Source: Pseudomonas paralactis (lineage in GTDB: Bacteria; Pseudomonadota; Gammaproteobacteria; Pseudomonadales; Pseudomonadaceae). Taken from it: a stretch of 64,000 nt of DNA. The translations under genes were made by a program, and so were the position numbers. This document shows, in pieces, positions 1 through 7,330 of this stretch (within the stretch, counting starts at the first letter, position 1; every line of letters begins with the position of its first letter). The DNA lies in contig NZ_JYLN01000002.1 in the NCBI RefSeq assembly GCF_001439735.1, forward strand, positions 682,001 through 746,000, written 5' to 3'. The notes under the pieces are model-generated. The model ran no database searches. It was not told the DNA's origin and worked only from the letters and a program-made list of their open reading frames with translations.

Positions 1-149
1 ACAATTTGGTTGACCAGCACCAACAGGGCCAGAGAGCCAAAGAAGTAGAAGAAGTTAAAGTTTTTTGGCGCGTAATATTTGCTGAGATGGTCTTCCCACA
101 TTTTAGTGGCGGGGAAGCGCGCATCCACCCAATCCATGAACTTGCTCAT
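1..149 (-). CDS. petB: Cytochrome b of the bc1 complex, N-terminal fragment (runs off the window)
   Basis: This is the membrane cytochrome b subunit of ubiquinol-cytochrome c reductase. Only the first 49 residues are present; the gene continues beyond base 1. The fragment starts MSKFMDWVDARFP, has the K-Y-Y-A-P-K-N-F stretch and enters the first hydrophobic helix (FFYFFGSLALLVLVNQI), as expected for bacterial PetB. Its ATG shares one base with the petA stop (TGATG), so the two are translationally coupled in petABC. The haem-ligand histidines lie outside the window. Confidence 0.93.
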   Translation of the reverse strand, partial: MSKFMDWVDARFPATKMWEDHLSKYYAPKNFNFFYFFGSLALLVLVNQI

Positions 150-742
150 CACGCGTTCTCCTTATCGAGGCCAATGACTATGAGGTCGTTAGTTTCGTAG
201 GTATGCGGCGGCACGGGCAGGTTCAGTGGCGCGGGCTGGGACTTGTAGACGCGGCCGGCGAGGTCGTAATGGGAGCCGTGGCACGGGCAGAAATAACCAC
301 CGACCCAGTCCTTGCCCAAGTCGACAGGCGCTACTTCCGGGCGGAAGGTAGGGGAGCAACCCAGGTGGGTACACAGACCAACCAACAGCAGGATCTCTGG
401 CTTGATCGAACGTGCTTCGTTCTTGGCGTAGGCGGGTTGGTCGGATTTCTCGGATTGGGGGTCAGACAACTGGCCTTCAATCTTCTTGAGATTCCCCAGG
501 ATTTCCTCGGTACGGCGAACAATGAAAACCGGCTGGCCGCGCCATTCAGCAATCATCTGCTGGCCTGGCTCGATCTTGCTGACATTCACTTTCACCGGTG
601 CACCTGCGGCTTTCGCCTTGGCACTGGGAAACCATGACCCCACGAACGGGACCGCAGCCCCCACCGCTCCTGCAGCACCCACCACGGATGTGGCTGCTAC
701 CAAGAAGCGACGCCGGCCTGCATTCACGCCGTCATTGCTCAT
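149..742 (-). CDS. petA: Ubiquinol-cytochrome c reductase, Rieske iron-sulfur subunit
   Basis: This is the Rieske [2Fe-2S] protein of the cytochrome bc1 complex, which passes electrons from ubiquinol to cytochrome c1 on the periplasmic side. The 197-residue product has a Tat-type twin arginine (RRRFLV, residues 10-15) followed by a hydrophobic segment that acts as the membrane anchor. The cluster motifs are CTHLGC (124-129) and CPCHGSHYD (152-160), giving two Cys and two His ligands plus the Cys pair of the disulfide. Length and motifs are normal for Pseudomonas. It is the first gene of petABC and overlaps petB by one base. Confidence 0.97.
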   Translation of the reverse strand: MSNDGVNAGRRRFLVAATSVVGAAGAVGAAVPFVGSWFPSAKAKAAGAPVKVNVSKIEPGQQMIAEWRGQPVFIVRRTEEILGNLKKIEGQLSDPQSEKSDQPAYAKNEARSIKPEILLLVGLCTHLGCSPTFRPEVAPVDLGKDWVGGYFCPCHGSHYDLAGRVYKSQPAPLNLPVPPHTYETNDLIVIGLDKENA

Positions 743-825
743 TCAGTCCTCTCCCATCAGCTTTTTGGCCTGTTAAATCAGGCGTCTACTAAGTGTTGAA
801 TCTTTACTTATAAAAATTTTGACGG

Positions 826-854
826 ATGGTAATGAAAAGCCCCACGTATGACAA
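826..854 (-). promoter_or_regulatory. Candidate sigma70 promoter for petABC
   Basis: Read on the minus strand, TTGTCA is followed 17 bases later by TACCAT, about 85 bases upstream of the petA start. Spacing is ideal and both boxes are moderate matches. No other good pair was seen in this gap, but this is a by-eye call. Confidence 0.3.
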
Positions 855-953
855 GGGAATTGCCCGGGCCTCCGCCCTCAGGCCTTGTAGTATAGGGGGT
901 CTACGGATGTGGCAAGTTGTCACGGCGAAAAATGTGCATAAATCGCAGGCAAT

Positions 954-992
954 AAAAAACGCCCAGCTCCGTGAGGAGGCTGGGCGTTTTTT
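954..992 (-). terminator. Intrinsic terminator after rplM-rpsI
   Basis: A GC-rich stem (GCCCAGC...GCTGGGC) is flanked by an A tract on one side and a T tract on the other, just past the rpsI stop. The symmetry means it can also stop transcription coming from the other side. Confidence 0.85.
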
Positions 993-1007
993 GGAACGTA
1001 AAGCGAA

Positions 1008-1400
1008 TTAACGCTTCGAGTACTGCGGACGCTTACGCGCTTTACGCAGACCGACTTTCTTACGTTCAACTTCACGAGCATCGCGAGTAACGAAGCCAGC
1101 TTTGCGCAGAGCGCCACGCAGGGTTTCGTCGTACTGCATCAGAGCGCGAGTGATACCGTGGCGGATTGCGCCAGCTTGACCACTTACACCGCCACCGATA
1201 ACGGTGACGTAGATGTCGAACTTTTCAACGGTCTCGGTCAATTCCAGCGGCTGACGAACTACCATGCGGGCAGTTTCGCGACCGAAGAAGTTGTCCAGGG
1301 AGCGGTTGTTGATCGAGATGTTACCAGTGCCCGGACGCAGGAAAACGCGTGCGGTTGCGGTTTTGCGACGGCCAGTGCCGTAATTTTGAGTCGCCGACAT
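1008..1400 (-). CDS. rpsI: 30S ribosomal protein S9
   Basis: This is the small-subunit protein S9, whose C-terminal tail reaches the P-site tRNA. The 130-residue product begins [21 protein letters not shown], carries the [15 protein letters not shown] core and ends RKRPQYSKR, the family tail with terminal Lys-Arg. It lies 14 bases downstream of rplM in the conserved rplM-rpsI operon, and an intrinsic terminator follows. Confidence 0.98.
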
Positions 1401-1414
1401 AATGAACTATTCCG

Positions 1415-1843
1415 TTAAAACTTCAGTTCTTGGGGCTGCTGAGCAGCATGAGGGTGTACAGCGCCCGCATAGACTTTCAGCTTGCGAAACATATCGCGAC
1501 CCAGTGGGCCCTTCGGCAGCATGCCTTTGACCGCGATTTCGATCGGGGCTTCAGGCTTCTTGGAGATCAGGCCTTCAAAGTTGGAAGACTTGATACCGCC
1601 TGGGAAACCGGAGTGACGGTAGTACATTTTGTCTTGCGCTTTGTTGCCGGTAACACGTACCTGCTCAGCGTTGATGATCACGATGTAGTCACCGGTATCA
1701 ACGTGCGGGGTGTATTCAGGCTTGTGCTTGCCACGCAGACGGCTGGCGACTTCAGTGGCCAGACGACCCAGGGTCTGACCAGCGGCGTCGACGACAAACC
1801 AGTCGCGCTGAACTGTTTCCGGTTTTGCAGTAAAAGTTGTCAT
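1415..1843 (-). CDS. rplM: 50S ribosomal protein L13
   Basis: This is the early-assembly large-subunit protein L13. The 142-residue product has the family hallmarks [30 protein letters not shown] and YRHSGFPGG, and normal length. It is first in the rplM-rpsI operon, with the promoter presumably in the 250-base gap up to the divergent tas-like gene. Confidence 0.98.
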   Translation of the reverse strand: MTTFTAKPETVQRDWFVVDAAGQTLGRLATEVASRLRGKHKPEYTPHVDTGDYIVIINAEQVRVTGNKAQDKMYYRHSGFPGGIKSSNFEGLISKKPEAPIEIAVKGMLPKGPLGRDMFRKLKVYAGAVHPHAAQQPQELKF

Positions 1844-2092
1844 TCTTTAATAGCCTCAGGGGCCGCCCTGTAAATTAGACGGCGGATCTTACTGAATAGT
1901 GCGTACTTTGACAAGTCAAAGGCAGCCGGATACAGACGCTATCGGGGGCTCGGGTCGGCGCGTCCGTTCAACGGCAAGATTCTTCGGCAGGCGGCGCATC
2001 ACTTCCACTGCAGAAAGAGGTGGGCAATTATGCAGATTGCGAAAAAAAATTCAACCTGCTTTTATGATTGTTTTCCCCCGAAGGAGTACCCG

Positions 2093-3133
2093 ATGGATTA
2101 CCGACAGCTGGGCCGCACCGATCTGAACGTCAGCGCCATCGCGTTGGGCACCATGACCTGGGGCGAGCAGAACAGCGAGGCAGAGGCTTTCGCGCAGATC
2201 GAACGGGCCAAGGCCGCGGGGATCAACTTCCTCGATACCGCAGAAATGTACCCGGTACCGCCCAAGGCCGACACCTACGCCACCACCGAGCGCTACATCG
2301 GCAACTATTTCAAAAGCCGTGGCGACCGCGCCGACTGGATCCTCGCCAGCAAGATCGCCGGCCCCGGCAACACCATCGACTATATCCGCGATGGCCACCT
2401 GCGCCACAACCGCAAGCACATCGCCGCAGCCCTCGACGCCAGCCTCAAGCGCCTGCAGACCGACTGGATCGACCTCTACCAATTGCACTGGCCGGAGCGC
2501 AGCACCAATTTCTTCGGCCAGTTGAGCTACAAGCACAAGGACGAAGACGACCTCACCCCGCTGGAAGAAACCCTCGAAGCCCTGGATGAACAGGTCAAGG
2601 CCGGCAAGATCCGCCACATCGGCCTGTCCAACGAAACCCCGTGGGGCACCATGAAGTTCCTGGCCCTGGCCGAAGCCCGTGGCTGGCCGCGCGCGGTGTC
2701 GATCCAGAACCCCTATAACCTGCTCAACCGCAGCTTTGAAGTGGGCCTGGCGGAGGTTGCCATCCGCGAGCAGTGCGGCTTGCTGGCCTATTCGCCTTTG
2801 GCGTTCGGCATGCTCAGTGGCAAGTACGAAAATGGCGCTCGCCCGGCCAAGGCGCGCCTGACCGAGTACAGCCGCTTCAGCCGCTACTTCAACCCGCAAT
2901 CGGAAGCCGCGTGCAGCCGGTATGTGGCGTTGGCGCGCGAGCATGGCCTGGACCCGGCGCAGATGGCGCTGGCGTTTGTGACGCAGCAGCCGTTTGTGAC
3001 CAGCAATATTATTGGGGCCACATCGCTGGAGCAGTTGGATAGCAATATTGCCAGTGCCGAACTGAAACTGTCGAAAGAGGTGCTGGATGGGATTGAGGCG
3101 ATTCAGAAGGATCATCCGAATCCGGCGCCTTGA
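2093..3133 (+). CDS. tas: NADP(H)-dependent aldo-keto reductase, Tas type
   Basis: This is an aldo/keto reductase of the Tas subfamily (KAD/beta-subunit-like TIM barrel), 346 residues, the same length as E. coli Tas. The expected catalytic tetrad is visible: Asp and Tyr in FLDTAEMYPVPP, Lys in ILASKIAG and His in LYQLHWPER. The NADPH-binding end has QQPFVTSNIIGATSLEQL. The in-frame start 63 bases upstream is rejected because ATG 2093 follows a clear AAGGAG and begins MDYRQLGRTDL, as in the family. The physiological substrate is unknown. It is a single gene with its own promoter, divergent from rplM. Confidence 0.9.
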   Translation: MDYRQLGRTDLNVSAIALGTMTWGEQNSEAEAFAQIERAKAAGINFLDTAEMYPVPPKADTYATTERYIGNYFKSRGDRADWILASKIAGPGNTIDYIRDGHLRHNRKHIAAALDASLKRLQTDWIDLYQLHWPERSTNFFGQLSYKHKDEDDLTPLEETLEALDEQVKAGKIRHIGLSNETPWGTMKFLALAEARGWPRAVSIQNPYNLLNRSFEVGLAEVAIREQCGLLAYSPLAFGMLSGKYENGARPAKARLTEYSRFSRYFNPQSEAACSRYVALAREHGLDPAQMALAFVTQQPFVTSNIIGATSLEQLDSNIASAELKLSKEVLDGIEAIQKDHPNPAP

Positions 3134-3149
3134 TTGACCTTCAGACCGC

Positions 3150-3240
3150 TATCGCAGCGATGCGGCGACCCGACAAGCCAGCTCCCACATTTTGATCTGT
3201 GAATACCGTCAAATGTGGGAGCTGGCTTGCCTGCGATGAG
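3150..3240 (+). repeat. REPIN, GAGCTGGCTTGCCTGCGAT family
   Basis: Two inverted REP sequences (arms 3174-3192 and 3211-3229, 19 bases, perfect) are separated by a short spacer between tas and the acyl-CoA dehydrogenase gene. The sequence belongs to the same family as the repeat at 36095. Confidence 0.85.
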
Positions 3241-3261
3241 GCCATCAAGAGCACCAGACAA

Positions 3262-4398
3262 TCAAAGCGCCCGCGCAATAATCTCCTTCATGATTTCATT
3301 GGTACCCGCATAAATGCGCTGCACCCGCGCATCCGCCCAGGCCCGGGCGATCGGGTATTCCCACATGAAGCCGTAGCCGCCATGCAACTGCACGCACTCA
3401 TCGAGCACCTTGCATTGCAGGTCCGTGGCCCAGTACTTGGCCATCGCCGCCGTGGGCACGTCCAGCTTGCCTTCCAGATGCAAGGCCATGCATTGGTCGA
3501 CAAACACGCGACCAATCTGAATCTCGGTGGCCATCTCGGCCAGCTTGAACCGGGTGTTCTGGAAGTCGGCAATCGCCTTGCCGAACGCCTTGCGCTCGCG
3601 GGTGTAGTCCAGGGTCCATTGCAACGCCGCTTCGGCTGAGGACAGTGCACCAATCGCCACGGTCAGGCGTTCTTGCGGAAGTTCCTGCATCAGGTAGGCA
3701 AAGCCCATGCCCGCCTGGCCCAGCAGGTTTTCCTTGGGCACACGCACGTCCTGGAAGAACAGCTCCGAGGTGTCCTGGGCCTTCATGCCGACTTTTTCCA
3801 GGCGCTTGCCCTTGTCGAAGCCCGGCGTGTCGGCTTCCACCAGGAACAGGCTGGTGCCCTTGGCGCCGGCCTTGGGGTCGGTCTTGGCAACAACGATCAC
3901 CAGATCGGCCAGGTAGCCATTGGTGATAAAGGTCTTGGAGCCGTTGATCACGTACTCATCGCCATCCAAAACCGCTGTGGTCTTGACGCCCTGCAGGTCG
4001 GAACCAGCGCCCGGCTCGGTCATGGCAATGGCCGTGACCATCTCCCCGGAGATCAACTTGGGCAGGTACTTGTGCTTCAGCGCTTCACTGCCGTAATGCA
4101 GGATGTAGGGCGCGACGATATCCGAATGCAGGGAAAAGCCGATGCCGGTCAAGCCCAGGCGACTGACTTCTTCGATCACCACTGCGCTGTAGAGAAAATC
4201 CGCGCCCAGGCCGCCATATTCCTCCGGCAGGTGGGAACACAACATGCCCGCCTCCCCCGCCTGGTTCCACAGGTTACGGTCGATATAGCCCTGTTTTTCC
4301 CATTGCCCATGGAAGGGCACGGCGTGCTTTTCGAGGAAGGTGCGCACGCTCTCGCGGAAGAGTTCGTGCTCCGAGCTGAACAAGGTTCTGGGGATCAT
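3262..4398 (-). CDS. Acyl-CoA dehydrogenase, long-chain (LCAD-like) type
   Basis: This flavoprotein catalyses alpha,beta-dehydrogenation of acyl-CoA thioesters, passing electrons to ETF. The 378-residue product shows the N-terminal, middle (AMTEPGAGSDLQGVKT; FAD contact) and C-terminal domains of the family. The C-terminal loop reads IYAGTNEIMKEII: the Glu that serves as base in MCAD (YEGT) is Ala here. The family alternative is present instead, in QELPQERL, where Glu-243 aligns with the catalytic base of LCAD and isovaleryl-CoA dehydrogenase. The whole C-terminal half (LHGGYGFMWEYPIARAWADARV) is LCAD-like. It is an isolated gene facing the GlxA-type regulator, which may control it. The chain-length assignment is inference. 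Confidence 0.88.
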   Translation of the reverse strand: MIPRTLFSSEHELFRESVRTFLEKHAVPFHGQWEKQGYIDRNLWNQAGEAGMLCSHLPEEYGGLGADFLYSAVVIEEVSRLGLTGIGFSLHSDIVAPYILHYGSEALKHKYLPKLISGEMVTAIAMTEPGAGSDLQGVKTTAVLDGDEYVINGSKTFITNGYLADLVIVVAKTDPKAGAKGTSLFLVEADTPGFDKGKRLEKVGMKAQDTSELFFQDVRVPKENLLGQAGMGFAYLMQELPQERLTVAIGALSSAEAALQWTLDYTRERKAFGKAIADFQNTRFKLAEMATEIQIGRVFVDQCMALHLEGKLDVPTAAMAKYWATDLQCKVLDECVQLHGGYGFMWEYPIARAWADARVQRIYAGTNEIMKEIIARAL

Positions 4399-4543
4399 GG
4401 TTCACCTGCGTGGATTGTCGGACAAGGACGAGCCCACAGAGCCTATGCCCCGATGGCGTCACGGGACACTGGACACATGCGACAAAAAATAAGACGATCC
4501 AGCCGTCTGGTGACCACTTTCCCCTATAAGAATAAATGAAATT

Positions 4544-5539
4544 ATGTCTAACCAAATCTCCACGCCGTTGCGGCGCGTCAGCATTTTGGCCATTGATCGG
4601 GTATTCGCTTCCACCCTCATGCAAGCCAAGGATTTTTTCCATCTGGCCAGCCTGCGCTACGGCAAACAGCAAGGCCTGGGCCTGACCCCGGCATTCGAAA
4701 CACGCCTGGTCAGCCCCGACGGGCAATCAGTGCGCAGCTTCAGCGATGTGATCATGCCCGTGGACGGTGGCCTGGAAGATGCCGATATCATTGTGCTGCC
4801 GGCCTTCTGGGACGACTTCGACGCCCTGTGCACGCGCTACCCGCAAGTGCTGCCGTGGCTGCGCGCACAACATGCCCGTGGTGCCGTGCTGTGCGGTGAA
4901 GCCACCGGGGTGTTCTGGCTGGCCGAAGCCGGGCTGCTCGATGGCAAGGAGGCGACCACCTACTGGCGGTTCTTCAATGCCTTCAGCGAGCGCTTCCCCA
5001 GGGTGCAGCTCAACCAGGACAAGCACCTGACCGATGCCGACAACCTGTATTGCGCCGGCGGCACCACGTCGGCCTGCGACCTTTACATCTACCTGATCGA
5101 ACGCTTTTGCGGCGCCAACATCGCCCAGGCCGTGGCCCGCGACATCCTTTATGAAGTGCAGCGCAGCTATTCGCCGGGGCGTATCGGTTTTGGCGGGCAA
5201 AAGCTGCATCAGGACGTGATCATCCTGCAGATCCAGCACTGGCTCGAAGAGCATTTTGCCGACAAGTTCCGCTTCGAAGACGTCGCCCGGGAGCACGGCA
5301 TGAGCATCCGCAACTTCATGCGCCGCTTCCAGACCGCCACCGGTGACAAGCCGCTGCATTACCTGCAACGGCTGCGCATCGAGACGGCAAAGGGCCTGCT
5401 CTCGGGCAGCCGCAAGAGCATCAAGACCATCAGTTACGAGGTGGGTTACGACGATGCGAGTTTCTTTGCGCGGTTGTTCAGGCAGCACACGGAGTTGTCG
5501 CCGAACCAGTATCGCCAGCAGTTCCAGCAGGCCGCCTAA
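4544..5539 (+). CDS. GlxA-family transcriptional regulator (DJ-1/PfpI-like domain plus AraC HTH)
   Basis: This 331-residue regulator has an N-terminal DJ-1/PfpI (glutamine amidotransferase-like) sensing domain at about residues 12-190, with a nucleophile-elbow-like Cys in AVLCGEATGVFWLAEAG. A C-terminal AraC/XylS double helix-turn-helix lies at about 230-325 (FRFEDVAREHGMSIRNFMRRF; SYEVGYDDASFFARLFRQH; LSPNQYRQQF). This architecture is that of GlxA/CdhR/ArgR-type regulators, which often respond to nitrogenous metabolites. It diverges from the acyl-CoA dehydrogenase gene with 145 bases between them, so a shared control region is likely. The ligand cannot be told from sequence. Confidence 0.88.
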   Translation: MSNQISTPLRRVSILAIDRVFASTLMQAKDFFHLASLRYGKQQGLGLTPAFETRLVSPDGQSVRSFSDVIMPVDGGLEDADIIVLPAFWDDFDALCTRYPQVLPWLRAQHARGAVLCGEATGVFWLAEAGLLDGKEATTYWRFFNAFSERFPRVQLNQDKHLTDADNLYCAGGTTSACDLYIYLIERFCGANIAQAVARDILYEVQRSYSPGRIGFGGQKLHQDVIILQIQHWLEEHFADKFRFEDVAREHGMSIRNFMRRFQTATGDKPLHYLQRLRIETAKGLLSGSRKSIKTISYEVGYDDASFFARLFRQHTELSPNQYRQQFQQAA

Positions 5540-5560
5540 TCTCAGGCAGACATACACCAT

Positions 5561-5586
5561 TGTGGGAGCTGGCTTGCCTGCGATGA
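5561..5586 (+). repeat. Single REP, GAGCTGGCTTGCCTGCGAT family
   Basis: One REP arm lies just after the regulator gene, matching one arm of the REPINs at 3150 and 36095. Its inverted partner is not next to it. Confidence 0.75.
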
Positions 5587-5671
5587 CGGTGTATCAGCCA
5601 GCATATAGTTGACTGATACACCCCCATCGCGGCATAGGTATCTACACAACTCTTTGGTGCGACGCCGGACC

Positions 5672-6061
5672 TGTGGGAGGGGGCTTGCCCCCGATGGCGG
5701 CCTGATAGCCGACCAGAATGCTGGACTTTGATCGAGTGCATATCCGTTGTTTGGGTCACGGCTGCTATTGGTTCCGCTTTTACAGCGGGTCACTTTCGAA
5801 AAGCGCGAAAGTAACCAAAGCGCTCTTGCCCCACCACTCGGCACCTCGCTTAGGCTCGGTGTGCCCGTAATCCGCCATGGATTTGGGGGGCCGCCGCCAC
5901 GCGCCATCCATGGCGCGGGGCGGCTAAACCGGCATCCCTGCCGGTTTACCCCCCAAATCCCTGGCGAATTCCGGCCAGCGTGGTTTGATGGGGCGCCTAA
6001 GATCAAGATCAAAAGCAGAGCAAGAGCAAGAGCAAGAGCGGCTCGCTTCGCATCGTGGTTA
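5672..6061 (+). repeat. Long dispersed repeat, copy A (second copy inverted at 57281-57658)
   Basis: This ~390-base intergenic repeat is nearly identical to the reverse complement of 57281-57658. It starts with a GTGGGAGGGGGCTTGC-type REP (5672-5700), includes a ctttcg/cgaaag hairpin near 5792-5810 and the three-way-junction core at 5873-5966, and ends with a run of AGAGCA units (about 6016-6040) that is longer than in copy B. Open frames across it (one of 156 codons on the minus strand) also appear in copy B and look like by-products of the repeat rather than proteins. Confidence 0.85.
5873..5966. other. Structured core of the long repeat: predicted three-way junction
   Basis: A closing stem pairs 5879-5890 with 5949-5960 (12 perfect pairs) and continues after one mismatch with 5873-5877/5962-5966. 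Inside are two hairpins. One is 5893-5906 with 5911-5924 (GCCGCC...GGCGGC and GCGCCA/TGGCGC, loop TCCA, one mismatch). The other is 5925-5934 with 5939-5948 (TAAACCGGCA/TGCCGGTTTA, loop TCCC, perfect). Almost every base is paired and the arrangement is kept in copy B. It could act as folded RNA or as extruded DNA; neither is shown. Confidence 0.6.
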
Positions 6062-6103
6062 GCGTCGGCAGTGGCTACAAAAAGTTGTGTAGATACCCAT
6101 GGT

Positions 6104-6130
6104 TATCGGGGGCAAGCCCGGCTCCCACAT
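6104..6130 (-). repeat. Mosaic REP closing the repeat island
   Basis: An inverted REP (ATCGGGGGCAAGCC followed by CGGCTCCCACAT) lies opposite the REP at 5672. Its two halves resemble different REP families of this window (GGGGGCAAGCC versus the AGCTCCCAC arm), so it looks like a hybrid. Confidence 0.55.
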
Positions 6131-6156
6131 TAGATCTCCATTGAGCTGGAGATTGA

Positions 6157-7251
6157 TTAAGGCTTGTGCCCGCGCGACAGGAACTCGTGGGACTGCATTT
6201 CCAGCAGGCGGCTCAGGGTACGCTGGAATTCGAAATTCAAGCGGCCGCCGGTATAGAGGTCCTTGAGTTCGACTTCCGCCGAGATGATCAGCTTGACGTT
6301 ACGGTCGTAAAACTCGTCGACCATGTTGATAAATCGCCGCGCAATGTCGTCGGTGGTCACGCCCATCTGCTCCACGCCGCTCAAGATCACCGCATGGAAG
6401 ATCTTGCCCAGCTCGATGTAGTCGTTCTGGCTACGTGGGCCGTCGCACAGTTGGCGGAATTCGAACCAGGCCACGTCATCGCAGGTACGCAAAGCGATGA
6501 TTTCGCGGTTCTCGATCATCAGCTTGTCGTTTTCCACCGCCTGAGTGCATTCCGGCGTCAGCGCGCGGAAGCTCTTTTTCAGGCTGTCGTGCGCCGCCTG
6601 GTTCAGCGGGAAGTGGAACAGTTCGGCTTGCTCCAGATGGCGCAGACGGTAGTCGACGCCGCTGTCGACGTTGACGATATCAGTGTTCTGCTTGATCAGC
6701 GCAATGGCCGGCAGGAAGCGCGCACGCTGCAGGCCGTCCTTGTACAGGCCATCAGGCACGATGTTCGAGGTGGCCACCAGGGTCACGCCGTTCTTGAACA
6801 ACTCTTCCATCAAAGTGCCGAGGATCATGGCGTCGGTGATGTCGGAGACGAAGAATTCATCGAAGCAGATCACCCGTGCCTCTTGGGAGAAACGCTTGGC
6901 AATGATGGTCAGCGGGTTTTTCTCACCCGGCAGGGTTTTCATCTCTTCGTGCACGCGCTTCATGAAGCGGTGGAAGTGAGTACGGACCTTTTCCTTGAAT
7001 GGCAGCGCTTCAAAGAAGGTGTCTACCAGGTAAGTCTTGCCCCGGCCGACGCCACCCCAGAAGTACAGGCCCTTGACCGGCGTGTGGTCTTTCTTGCCAA
7101 ACAGCTTGCTGAACATCCCTGGCTTGCTTTGCGAGGCCGCGACCAGATCGTCGTACAGGCGCTGCAAATGACGCACAGCATTTTCCTGGGCCGCGTCATG
7201 GAAGAATTCAGGGCGTTTCAGATCAGCTTGATATCGTTCTAGGGGCGTCAT
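6157..7251 (-). CDS. zapE: Cell division protein ZapE (AFG1-like ATPase)
   Basis: This is an AFG1/ZapE-family P-loop ATPase that associates with the divisome and modulates Z-ring stability. The 364-residue product has Walker A GGVGRGKT in GLYFWGGVGRGKTYLVD, Walker B VICFDEFFVSDI and an arginine-finger region around NIVPDGLYKDGLQRARFLP. The frame opens 21 codons earlier, but ATG 7251 (MTPLERYQADL) is the conserved family start. It reads towards the repeat island and follows trpS by about 80 bases. Confidence 0.94.
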   Translation of the reverse strand: MTPLERYQADLKRPEFFHDAAQENAVRHLQRLYDDLVAASQSKPGMFSKLFGKKDHTPVKGLYFWGGVGRGKTYLVDTFFEALPFKEKVRTHFHRFMKRVHEEMKTLPGEKNPLTIIAKRFSQEARVICFDEFFVSDITDAMILGTLMEELFKNGVTLVATSNIVPDGLYKDGLQRARFLPAIALIKQNTDIVNVDSGVDYRLRHLEQAELFHFPLNQAAHDSLKKSFRALTPECTQAVENDKLMIENREIIALRTCDDVAWFEFRQLCDGPRSQNDYIELGKIFHAVILSGVEQMGVTTDDIARRFINMVDEFYDRNVKLIISAEVELKDLYTGGRLNFEFQRTLSRLLEMQSHEFLSRGHKP

Positions 7252-7330
7252 AATTTCGTTAGCAAGGCAACAAAAACGGGCCGACACTGTAACGACGGCC
7301 CTGGAGAATGGCAATCAACCCTTGGTCGGG

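Larger units (their letters stand above)
5634..6100. mobile_element. Candidate non-autonomous (MITE-like) element enclosing the long repeat
   Basis: A 15-base sequence, GGTATCTACACAACT (5637-5651), recurs as its exact reverse complement at 6083-6097. Imperfect pairing extends this to about 23 bases at each end (5634-5656 with 6078-6100). The ~467-base segment between carries no credible gene; it holds the REP at 5672 and the long dispersed repeat. Terminal inverted repeats without a transposase suggest a MITE. No target duplication was identified, so mobility is inference. Confidence 0.4.

Noticed and set aside
2030..2092. Upstream in-frame extension of the Tas-type reductase
   Set aside because: Adds 21 residues without family similarity, while ATG 2093 has AAGGAG and the conserved N-terminus.
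5542..6012. 156-codon minus-strand open frame, and its counterpart at 57252-57620 (plus strand, 122 codons), sharing a protein-level match
   Set aside because: Both lie inside the two copies of the long repeat and the similarity is explained by the DNA repeat and its hairpins. No ribosome-binding site or codon-usage support; likely the source of false hypothetical proteins in annotations.
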